64,000 nucleotides of DNA from Megamerina dolium (lineage: Eukaryota > Arthropoda > Insecta > Diptera > Megamerinidae): assembly GCA_963854835.1 (NCBI GenBank), contig OY978530.1:18886733-18950732 (forward strand). Direction: 5' to 3'. The notes under the pieces were generated by a model that saw only the letters and a program-made list of their open reading frames with translations, was not told where the DNA came from and did no database searches. How positions within the stretch are numbered: position 1 is the stretch's first letter; every line of letters starts with the position of its first letter. The translations under genes were made by a program, and so were the position numbers. Of this stretch, positions 1 through 6,914 are shown piece after piece.

Positions 1-2
1 GG

Positions 3-573
3 TGCACGGAACAAGGTCTCTCTGTAAATGCTAGTAAGTCGGAAACAGTACTCTTTACTAAAAGGAGGACTAGACTAACAATAGACCCTCTTAGGCTTTT
101 TTGGATCGAACATCAACGTATCCAAGGAAGTAAAGTATCTAGGTGTCATCCTGGATAACAAGCTGACTTTGAATAGTCACGTCGATGACAAGATTCAGAA
201 GGGCAAGCGGGTATTGCATCAGTGTAAGAGAGTGTTCGGTCTCATGTGGGGAATCACTCCCAGAGCAGCGCACTGGATCTACACAACGATGGTCAGACCC
301 TTAATAACATATGCTGCTGTGGTCTGGTGGCCTAAGGTCACCCAAAAGACCGCGAAAAGCAAGTTAGATAGGGTACAAAGAATGGCTTGTATTGGGATTA
401 CCGGAGCTATCCGGACAACTCCAGTAGAAGCATTGGAAGTTTTTCTCGGGCTGCTGCCGTTGGACTTGCATATTATGAAGTCAGCGGCATTAACAGCATT
501 ACGTCTGAAGACAACCAATAATTGGTATGGATTCGGCACAGAGAGGGGGCACAGGGGCATCACTGCTATATAG
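3..573 (+). pseudogene. Reverse transcriptase C-terminal part (RT palm end and thumb), frameshifted
   Basis: Translation in frame 3 from position 3 gives the strand before the RT 'YLGV.LD' motif. At the run of six T at 97-102 the frame moves to frame 1, which then reads KYLGVILD and on through the thumb region with TPRAAHWIYTTMVRPLITY and a GLLPLDLH stretch. This wording is characteristic of I/LOA/R1-group ORF2 proteins just before RNase H. A second frame change lies between about 540 and 575, where frame 1 meets a stop at 571-573 and the protein continues in frame 2. The upstream catalytic YxDD part is outside the window. The poly-T shift looks like a one-base gain. The piece is a relic and not expected to make an enzyme. 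Confidence 0.8.
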
Positions 574-1567
574 CAGTGTAAAGGAGTCGCAGATGCAAAT
601 GGAGGGAATGGGTAGGCTGAAGATGACTGAAAATTCACACAGAACACTCATTGAAGACGGCCTCACACATGATGTATGTGAGGAAAATGACATCAGTATT
701 TTTACAGATGGTTCATTAATGGATGGCAGAGCGGGTGCTGGAATCTTCTCTAAAGAGTTGGGACTGGCATGCACTCTGAATCTGGGAAGATACGTATCGG
801 TATACCAAGCAGAAATGCTAGGTCTAATGCATGCGTTAGACCATCTACTGGATGGAAAGGTGCAAGGTAAGAAAATCTTGCTAGCACTCGATAACCAGGC
901 GGTGGTCAGGCGGCTGCAACAACCTACGGTATCTTCTAAGTTGGCGCTCGAATGTGTTCAGAAACTTAATGGGTGTGCTCGTAGTAATGCGATTACTCTT
1001 ATGTGGGTGAAGGGACACATTGGTATAGAACAGAATGAAGCTGCAGACTCCTTGGCTAGACAAGGATCTGAAGCTGAATTTTATGGATCGGAACCAGTAG
1101 TTGCTCTCAGCAGCGGGACGGTGAAGGCAAAGGTCGAAGAGTGGATAAAGAAACTTCATCTCACGAGATGGGAGAACTTATCTACTTGTAGACAGGCAAA
1201 GGCTTCGTTGAGGCTATCAAAGGGCAGTGAATCGGGGATGGCTCTCAGTCTAGGACGAATGACTCTAAGCTGGTTGACTGCATTAATAACTGGGCATGGC
1301 AATTTCAGGTACCACCTCAGCAAGATGGGTCTTGTTGATGGGGAGGATGCTGATATTTGCAGATTATGCATGGAAGAGGCAGAGACAGCGGCGCACATAG
1401 TGTGCCAGTGTCCTGCATTGGCAAGCAGGAGGTTGTCCACACTGGGTCGCCAATTTATTGATGAACTCGAAATGTGGAACATACCCCACAAAGAGATGCT
1501 TGAAATAACGCGTGATGTTATTATGAGGAAGGAAGTAGAAGAATTCTGCAACCGAACAAATAATTAA
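527..1567 (+). pseudogene. LINE ORF2 C-terminus: RNase H domain plus CCHC motif
   Basis: A 346-codon open frame carrying an RNase HI-like domain at residues about 56-180 and a zinc-knuckle-like motif near the end. The four acidic RNase H residues are all visible: D61 (in FTDGS), E96 (in YQAEM), D122 (in ALDNQ) and D174 (in NEAADSLAR), with the usual WVKGH before the last one. The C-terminal cysteine motif has C278, C281, H290 and C295. In this group RNase H removes the RNA strand during target-primed reverse transcription. The ATG at 527 is not a real start: the frame is the continuation of the RT reading frame after a shift near 540-575. The domain is intact by motif although the element is broken. 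Confidence 0.85.
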
Positions 1568-1880
1568 CACACGATTTGAGGGACGAAAAGGGACCCATAT
1601 AAGTGGTCTGATTCGGCTAATCCCTATATTTATAAATAAATAATTACTTTACACGAGAAAGTAAAAATAAGAGCAAAAGGTGCCAGAAATGAGACATTTG
1701 CTGTCACCAACTCTTCCAGCTACGAAATCAAACGACAAGTGTGCCATCAAGCCTACCGGCATTCCCTCTCGCTCCCCGCTGAACATTGGTCCTTCGAGAC
1801 GGATCTGACTCGCAGCATTTGGTAAGCCCAAATTGGCAATAGAGGTACGTTGCATGGTACATATTGGTGTATAGTATATT

Positions 1881-1904
1881 ACATACATACATACATACAT
1901 ACAT
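1881..1904. repeat. (ACAT)6 microsatellite
   Basis: Six perfect ACAT units. A shorter run of the same unit occurs near 2461-2474. CATA/GTAT runs are common in fly non-coding DNA. Confidence 0.95.
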
Positions 1905-2126
1905 TCTCATTTACAGCACATACATACTACTTATATTTCCATACATGTACTCGTATGTATGAAAAATAAGGTTTAATATTGTTGCTTATTCAATGTTGTT
2001 TATTATATCCTGCTACATCCCGCTCAAAGCAATAAAAAGTATATCAGAAATTGTTGAAACGATAATATTGTTGGTTTCTTTATTTTATTTTTTTCCTACC
2101 AACACCCCCTCTCTAACTTACAGCGA

Positions 2127-2161
2127 ATATGTAACTCAGCGAATCTCGCTGAGTTACATAT
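2127..2161. repeat. Perfect 16-bp inverted repeat with 3-nt loop
   Basis: The arm at 2127-2142 is the exact reverse complement of 2146-2161, with the loop ATC at 2143-2145. The arm contains GTAACTCAGCGA. In RNA or single-stranded DNA it would form a strong hairpin. There is no U-run typical of a terminator and no reason to call it one in this eukaryotic context. Confidence 0.9.
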
Positions 2162-2219
2162 CACTCCCTGTATACACTCTCTCATATATACGAGAATTTC
2201 AAAAAAGAAATAGAAACTC

Positions 2220-2239
2220 ATTTTATTTTATTTTATTTT
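2220..2239. repeat. (TTTTA)n short tandem repeat
   Basis: About four imperfect TTTTA units in a T-rich stretch. Confidence 0.8.
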
Positions 2240-2625
2240 TTGATATTGTTTTATCGACGGCAAAATATACTTTCGTTTGCTCTATTTTGGTTTTTTTGTT
2301 CCTGCTTATTTTCTTCCCCTCATAATTGGTGTAGTTAAGTGGTATATGTGCAATAATAATACCGTGATCGTATCTCAACCATATTACACATACCATCATC
2401 ATTCTAATCAAAGCTAATTAGAAAATACACTAAGTGATCTCAAGAGAGACTACACAAATAACATACATACATACCCGAATATTTAAGTCGCGTATTAAGA
2501 AATTATTCATTCTTTGTATACGCCCTCGACCAGAGAAACGTGGTCCTTAGCTCTTGCAATTTCACGACGGACTAGAAAATACTTCACAATTGTTGTTGCC
2601 CCCAATTATTTATTAGCCATTGCTA

Positions 2626-3359
2626 TTAAGGGGGTGTTCCCGGGTAGAAGTTTGAAAAAATCGATTTTTTTTTGCGTTTTTTGTATCTTATACTATATAC
2701 TATCACCCCCCAAAGTCGTTTTTCAATCCGCAAACTCAGTACCCACTTTTTTGCATGTTAATTGAAGTAATCTCAGCTCGCCGATCATGTCATATCGAAA
2801 CTTTAAACGCGTTTTTCTCGAAACCACATTTTTTGTACTGGCCGATAACTTTTCTCAGCAACTATGACAGGTATCGACTTGAAATTTTGGGAAAATGTTC
2901 TAGATACTTTTCGTTGGATGCTAAACCAAAGTTTTCATCAAAAAATTATTGGTAAATATATTTTCAAGCACTCTAAAGGTAAAAAAGGTGGCAAAACTGG
3001 ACAATTTTTTTTCATATGGCCGCCATTTTCTTTCTAATCAACATTTTGACTAAAACTGTGGTTGAGCATCCGCGGAATTTATTGCAGATTAATAATTGCA
3101 TACCCATTTCTGTTTCAGATTACTGGTTCCCGAAATTTCTTATCGGACAGCAGTGAAAATCAGCGTGACAAGGTCACATTGACCACTGGAAATTTGTACT
3201 TGGAAAATCAAATTTTTTGACACAAATATGAGTTTCTGTTCTCCAAATAATAAGGAACAACAAGCTAAAAACCAGAATATTGCATGTTGTCTTGTAGTTC
3301 CAAAATAATTTTTTAAAAACAGCCTAAAATCGGCATTCTAGACGGGAACACCCCCTTAA
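2626..3359. mobile_element. Non-autonomous DNA transposon (MITE-like) with TTAA flanks
   Basis: The left end reads TTAA (2626-2629) then GGGGGTGTTCCCG (2630-2642). The right end is the exact reverse complement at 3343-3355, followed by TTAA (3356-3359). The match extends imperfectly to about 20 bp: two mismatches, then TAGAA in common. The 726-bp body has no transposase-like frame; it is AT-rich with T runs and carries a segment near 2800-2870 (TTTAAACGCG, then TTTCTCGAAAC) that I have the impression is widespread in insect repeats. A TTAA target duplication is the mark of the piggyBac superfamily. A TA duplication, as in Tc1/mariner, fits the same bases if the termini start one base pair further out, so the superfamily is not settled. 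Confidence 0.85.
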
Positions 3360-3391
3360 ACTGCAACAGTGGGTGCCAACAAGCGATTCAG

Positions 3392-3618
3392 GTGCACAAC
3401 TATCTTAAGAATATATTTTTAATTAAATCGTCAGCTTTCAACCGTTTCAAGGCTGCCGCGGAGGAAATTAACGACTTCGACTCATATTTCCAGGTAATTG
3501 TAGTACTTTTGCCTTGGAGGTGCAAAGGAAGGAGTTTAAAACCCTCTGGAGTGATTTTAAAAAGCATTATCAATCTATTATCTCTAATGGTGATAAGGCA
3601 TTGATATTGGTCCCATAA
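3392..3618 (+). pseudogene. BEL/Pao gag N-terminal fragment
   Basis: Frame 2 encodes an alpha-helical stretch (FNRFKAAAEEINDFDSYFQ) up to about 3493. From 3508, frame 1 continues with FALEVQRKEFKTLWSDFKKHY and stops at 3616-3618. Both pieces resemble the helical N-terminal gag region of BEL elements, where a tryptophan-containing helix precedes the capsid-like part. The frame change falls at a CAG|GTAATT sequence at 3491-3499, which looks like a splice donor but more simply marks a small indel. The gag start codon is not certain; the ATG at 3392 is only the first in the frame. Confidence 0.6.
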
Positions 3619-3698
3619 AGGAAACATATAGAGAATATTACACATCCTATATCCGATGACTTTCAAATATAAATGCCCACATACATGATCTAACCGTT

Positions 3699-4124
3699 GT
3701 GGTGGCCTCTCCCGCAATTCCGAATCCACCCGTTGAAAGAATAAACAAGGAACAGTCATTTTCGTCTATTCAATTGCCGCCATGTGAAACGGCATATTTT
3801 TACGGGGATTATGTATCATGGCCGAGCTTTAGAGACATCCCGGTTATCCCCAGTCGAAAAATTGTACCATTTACTCCAAAAAACATAGCATTATTTCACG
3901 GTTTTTGCGATGCTTCTGAGAAAGCTTACGCAGCCGCGGTGTATATACGTATGGAGACTCTCACGGGTGAAATTTGTACACATCTACTAGCGGCCAAGAC
4001 ACGCGTTGTCCCCGTTGAAACCTTATCGCTTCCTCGTTTAGAACCATGCGAAGCGGATTTACTGGCTAATATGCTAGATACCGCAACTTCGAATCCAAAC
4101 GTATACGATGTTTGCCTGGACTGA
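3699..4124 (+). pseudogene. Chimeric gag / pol RNase H frame produced by internal deletion
   Basis: A 141-codon open frame. Residues about 20-45 contain the BEL gag hallmark LPPCETAYFYGDYVSWPSFRD. From about residue 47 the text switches to pol: FHGFCDASEKAYAAAVYIR, the start of the BEL RNase H domain, followed by LPRLEPCEADLL. The RNase H aspartate (GAT at 3909) and glutamate (GAA at 4041) are present. The join near 3830-3845 is in frame and removes the rest of gag, the protease and the RT. A one-base shift near 4105-4110 ends this frame; RNase H continues in frame 1. An in-frame chimera of gag and RNase H is either chance or a relic of a non-autonomous derivative. Confidence 0.75.
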
Positions 4125-5046
4125 TTCTACTATAGTTCTATCATGGCTACAAAAACCTCCATGTCACTTGCGAACATTTGTGGCGAATCGAATTTCGTCC
4201 ATACTAGAAATGATTGGAAATTCAATTTGGTCACACGTGAGTTCTTCCGACAACCCGGCTGATTTGGCAACACGCGAAACTACAGCTACGGAGTTGGCCT
4301 GCCATGAGCTATGGTGGTTAAGAATGCCACGAACTAGTTGGCCAATTACAACTTTGAATATTGAGTTGATTGGCATCCACGAGACCAGAATTATAAAGTC
4401 TCATCTTGGAAGACTTGAAGAATTAGATGATATCTTGGACCATTTTTCATCTCTAGCTCGTTTGTTGCGCTTTATATCGTACATATTTCCTTTTTTCCGG
4501 AATTCTCAGATAGATAGACGAAGTGATACTCACTTTACGTCTCTTAGCATCACATCAGCAGAAATCATTTCCACTCTCAATAAACTCATTATATTATGTC
4601 AAAAGCATCACTTCCCACAGGAATACGCTGATTTAGCGCAGAAAGTCCCGATTCCCCGTAACAGTGATATACTCACGCTTAACGCGTTTGTGGACTCAAG
4701 TGACATAATGCGTATCAATGGCCGCTTAGTTCATTCCCCGGAGCTTTCTTACAGAGAGAGATTTCCCATTCTTCTCCCATATTCCGGCCGATTCACTCAA
4801 TTACTACTTGATTTTGTAGATCTTATCTCTATGCATGGTGTTAATCAACTGCTTGTACGTTTAGTTCGCATGGAATATTGGGTCCGTAAGCTGAAAAACT
4901 TAGTGAGGACTACCATTCACAAATGCAGAACCTGCGTTCTTGAAACGGAAACTGTATACACAAATAATGGCTACGCTTCCTCCGGAACGCACAACACTCT
5001 CGAAGCCTTTTTCTACCACCGGTGTGGATTTCGTCGGCCCTTTTGA
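4108..5046 (+). pseudogene. BEL/Pao pol: RNase H end and integrase N-terminal zinc domain
   Basis: A 312-codon open frame. It begins with FAWTDSTIVLSWL, carrying the third RNase H acidic residue, and NPADLATRETTATEL, carrying the fourth, so all four RNase H positions survive across the broken frames. The middle (residues about 90-250) is the connector between RNase H and integrase. Near the end are MHGVNQLLVRLVRMEYWVRKL and KCRTC, matching the histidine and the CxxC of the integrase zinc-binding domain. A shift near 4938-4945 moves the protein to frame 2; the remaining 35 codons of this frame are out-of-frame sequence. Confidence 0.8.
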
Positions 5047-5305
5047 CATTAAGGCATATATTGGCCGAGCATGTCGCAACACTAAAGGGTATGTATGCTT
5101 CGCAACGAAGGCGATACACTTATAAGTGATATGACCATGCAAATATTTCTCGCAGCATTTTCACGTTTTTTCTCGTCGTGGCTGTCCAGCAATCATTTAC
5201 TCTGATAATGGGACATCTTTTGTTGGTGCATCTCGTGCTCTACCAGCTGAGCATAACCAATTTCTGTGTCATGTACGTGATAGCGTCGAGGCGTCTCAGA
5301 GTCAT
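4940..5305 (+). pseudogene. BEL/Pao integrase catalytic core, multiply frameshifted
   Basis: Frame 2 from about 4940 gives the core start with GVDFVGPFDIKAY, whose aspartate (GAT 5027-5029) is the first residue of the DDE triad. The frame stops at 5123-5125. Frame 1 continues with SDMTMQIFLAAFSRFF, and after the T run at 5166-5171 frame 2 resumes with RRGCPAIIYSDNGTSFVGA, carrying the second aspartate (GAT 5204-5206). The frame then ends at a TAG near 5320. The expected third residue, the glutamate of the 'HFGG-WE' segment, cannot be recognised in 5290-5390. The core is therefore dead by both frameshift and loss of the third catalytic residue. Confidence 0.75.
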
Positions 5306-5384
5306 CAAAATCTCGAATAGCGTTTCATTCCTGCTGGGGAATCTCAGGCCACTCATTAACTTAACAGGTGGTAACGTCTTAAAG

Positions 5385-5662
5385 TGATATACCAATCCTT
5401 CTGCCTACGGTGGAAGGAAGAGTATCTCAAAGAATAGCATAAACGCACCAAGTGGAAGTATCCGGAAAAGGATATTTGCGTAGGAGATTTAGTTGTCATA
5501 CGCAACGAGCAGTTACCCCCTCATGAATGGAAACTAGGTCGAGTCAACAAAACCTACCTGGGCCCAGATTCTCATGTTGGAGTGGCCGATGTCCGTACTG
5601 CTAAGGGCATACTAACTAGGCCTATAGTAAAGCTAGCAGCGCTTCCCCTACCGTCTCCCTAG
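5385..5662 (+). pseudogene. BEL/Pao integrase C-terminal domain
   Basis: One frame reads FCLRWKEEYLKEL, an in-frame TAG at 5435-5437, then HKRTKW, ICVGDLVVIRNEQLPPHEWKLGRV, GPDSHVGVADVRT and RPIVKLAALP, ending at TAG 5660-5662. This is the conserved tail of BEL/Pao integrases, including the GDLV and lPPxxWxlGRV signatures that bind DNA and end the polyprotein. The single internal stop is the only break within this segment. It fixes the 3' end of pol, which matters for judging the zinc-knuckle ORF that follows 68 bases later. Confidence 0.8.
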
Positions 5663-5682
5663 TTAACTCCTATAAATGTGGC

Positions 5683-5725
5683 TCACTCTCTTTTTTTTAT
5701 TATTTTTTTTTTGTTACTGTTCCAG
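5683..5725 (+). promoter_or_regulatory. Polypyrimidine tract and CAG, possible 3' splice site
   Basis: A T-rich tract (5691-5722, interrupted by ATTA) ends in CAG at 5723-5725, five bases before the ATG of the zinc-knuckle ORF. This is the layout of a 3' splice acceptor. A TATAAA lies at 5671-5676, just after the pol stop. Whether either is used cannot be told from sequence alone. Confidence 0.4.
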
Positions 5726-5730
5726 TTGAG

Positions 5731-6249
5731 ATGTCTTCACGAGCAAGAACTTCGGGCCGTCGGAGTAATATACAACCACCTCTGGAATCACGCAGCCATG
5801 TCGCGCGGCGAAACCAACGTCGCGGATGCGATGTGTGCCTCAAGGACCATCCATTACGCTCATGTCCCCGATTCGCAGCAATGTCGATAGTGAGAAGGTA
5901 TGATATCGTCATACGATACAGATATTGTTTCAACTGCCTAGCACATACTCACGTGGTCAACCAATGCACGAGTTCGGTACGATGTCAGCGTTGCTCGAAA
6001 AAGCATCATACGTTGCTACATGGACGAGGGGAAAAAAAAGCGAATCATTCACGACAACAGTCATCAAAGAAACAGCGTTCTCCTCGTCCTCCTACTGTTA
6101 CTCTGCCGCGGACATGCACTTGCCATCATGCACCACAATTTCTACCGGCTGCTCTACCAGCAGTAGCGCCTCAAAGTATCGTGCCGATGTATATGTATGT
6201 AACTTTATATAATATTGTAATAAGCGAAAAGTTCAAAAATACAAAGTAA
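5731..6249 (+). CDS. Zinc-knuckle gag-like protein downstream of BEL pol
   Basis: An intact 172-codon ORF from ATG 5731 to the stop at 6249. The N-terminus (1-32) is basic and rich in R and S. Three zinc-binding motifs follow: C33-C36-H40-C45, C66-C69-H74-C79 (a classic CX2CX4HX4C knuckle) and C85-C88 with H92/H93 and H97 before LLH. This triple motif, with HPLRSC, CFNCL and HHTLLH, is the nucleic-acid-binding end of BEL/Pao gag. The C-terminus (100-172) is basic, then proline- and alanine-rich and probably disordered. Gag knuckles normally precede protease and RT; here they follow the end of integrase. It may be a displaced gag fragment or a separate 3' ORF expressed from a spliced RNA. It is the only undamaged frame among the transposon relics. 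The start is the first ATG after the acceptor-like CAG. Confidence 0.6.
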   Translation: MSSRARTSGRRSNIQPPLESRSHVARRNQRRGCDVCLKDHPLRSCPRFAAMSIVRRYDIVIRYRYCFNCLAHTHVVNQCTSSVRCQRCSKKHHTLLHGRGEKKANHSRQQSSKKQRSPRPPTVTLPRTCTCHHAPQFLPAALPAVAPQSIVPMYMYVTLYNIVISEKFKNTK

Positions 6250-6539
6250 ATTATAATATATAAAATTATACATTCTTCAGTCTAATTATAGGTATGGCGC
6301 GATGTTAAGAGCCGAACATCCGTTAGGCTGCGCGAGCTTAGAAAAGCGGAAATCTGCCATTGACCACATCGGAGCTTACGGAACTGGAAAAAATCACCTT
6401 ACAGTGGGCTGGGGCCGACCAAATTATACCCTGCATATGTAGGGTGCATATATATATATATATATAAAAAGTTTACTCGAATATCTATCTTTTTCTTTTA
6501 TTTCCACTTTTTGGGAAACAATTTTTGGATATACTCGTA
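6250..6539. other. Non-coding stretch between retroelement and satellite
   Basis: No ORF with recognisable content. It contains an imperfect palindrome around ACCCTGCATATGTAGGGT (about 6429-6445), a motif style frequent at fly transposon ends, followed by an AT dinucleotide run. It could include the 3' end of the BEL relic, but no LTR match upstream was found. Confidence 0.5.
6448..6466. repeat. (AT)n dinucleotide repeat
   Basis: Nineteen bases of uninterrupted alternating A and T beside the small palindrome. Confidence 0.9.
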
Positions 6540-6895
6540 CTACTAATTTACACCCGAAATATGGTTTACTTAGACGAAGTACTTTGTATGTTATGAGGGT
6601 TCTAGAAGGGATGATTTAAAGGAGGTTTCTATGACAAATCCGAGGCTTAGTATGGGAGCTATATAAAAAGTGGGCGTGGCTTACCTCTTTTTTGTAAATC
6701 CAATTAGTTTTTCAATACTAATCCACACCTTAAATCTCGTTGTCCTACGCTAAATGGTTTGTTAGTTATGGAGCTTAAAAGTTTTAGTTTAATTCCCTCG
6801 ACTTTGTATGAGAGACCCATGAAGGAGTGTGCGTAGCACACTGATTTTCTGCCAGATTATTTCCGACTACGATATTAATTTAGGTGTCACTTATG
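6540..6895 (+). repeat. Decayed left edge of the satellite array
   Basis: A strongly diverged half-monomer starts near 6647: TATGGG, AGTGGGCGTGG and TAATCCACACC sit at offsets 4, 22 and 72, one base short of the consensus spacing. Before it, 6540-6646 shows only traces (GGTTCTAGA and a GATGATTTAAAGG-like tract) of a second half. The next monomer (about 6722-6895) is already close to a normal 'B' type, with GAGTGTGCGTAGC in place of GAGTGGGCGTGGC. Divergence rising outward is usual for satellite borders, where unequal exchange no longer homogenises copies. Confidence 0.75.
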
Positions 6896-6914
6896 GTTAT
6901 TCTAGACAGAAGAT

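Larger units (their letters stand above)
1..1645 (+). mobile_element. Non-LTR retrotransposon, I/LOA group, 3' fragment
   Basis: A 5'-truncated LINE-like element cut by the window start. In order it carries the end of a reverse transcriptase domain, an RNase H domain, a C-terminal CCHC motif, a stop at 1567 and about 75 bases of 3' UTR. The end is an A/T-rich simple tail near 1628-1645 (TAAATAAATAA-like). The RT, RNase H, CCHC order is typical of the I, LOA and R1-related clades; LOA is my best guess from the RT-thumb and RNase H wording. The exact 3' end is uncertain by some tens of bases and no target-site duplication could be defined. At least two frameshifts make this copy non-functional. 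Confidence 0.85.
1646..2625. other. AT-rich non-coding stretch, possible LTR/leader relic
   Basis: No convincing coding sequence on either strand. It holds a CATA microsatellite (1881-1904), an AATAAA at 2031-2036, a perfect hairpin (2127-2161), a TTTTA run (2220-2239) and a second short CATA tract (about 2461-2474). A GGTAAG at 1821-1826 resembles a splice donor. Because the BEL/Pao gag remnant begins just after the DNA transposon at 2626-3359, part of this stretch and the sequence at 3360-3391 may be the 5' LTR or leader of that element. I could not find a matching 3' LTR copy, so this stays a guess. Confidence 0.4.
3392..5662 (+). mobile_element. BEL/Pao LTR retrotransposon, internally deleted gag-pol relic
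   Basis: The remnant runs from the gag N-terminal domain through pol RNase H, integrase zinc domain, integrase core and integrase C-terminal domain, in the order of BEL/Pao gag-pol polyproteins. The gag C-terminus, protease and reverse transcriptase are absent because gag joins RNase H directly near 3835. The coding sequence is scattered over all three forward frames, with in-frame stops. The integrase catalytic glutamate region is degraded. Neither LTR could be delimited: a 5' LTR could lie upstream, interrupted by the TTAA transposon, and the 3' side runs into a zinc-knuckle ORF. Non-functional. Confidence 0.85.

Noticed and set aside
1..1570. Reverse-strand ORFs opposite the LINE and satellite coding frames
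   Set aside because: They have no recognisable domains and are shadows of the forward RT/RNase H frame.
2755..2955. 66-codon ORF inside the TTAA element as a transposase remnant
   Set aside because: No transposase motif is visible and the composition is that of non-coding AT-rich DNA.
3369..3386. GTGGGTGCCAACAAGCG as an LTR primer-binding site just before gag
   Set aside because: It begins TGGGTGCC as a tRNA-complementary site might, but I could not match it to a specific tRNA end or find the second LTR, so it is not listed as a feature.
3491..5725. Possible intron joining the gag donor-like CAG|GTAATT to the acceptor-like CAG before the zinc-knuckle ORF
   Set aside because: The exon phases do not match: the gag frame would enter a different frame from the ATG at 5731. 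A small indel explains the gag frame change more simply.
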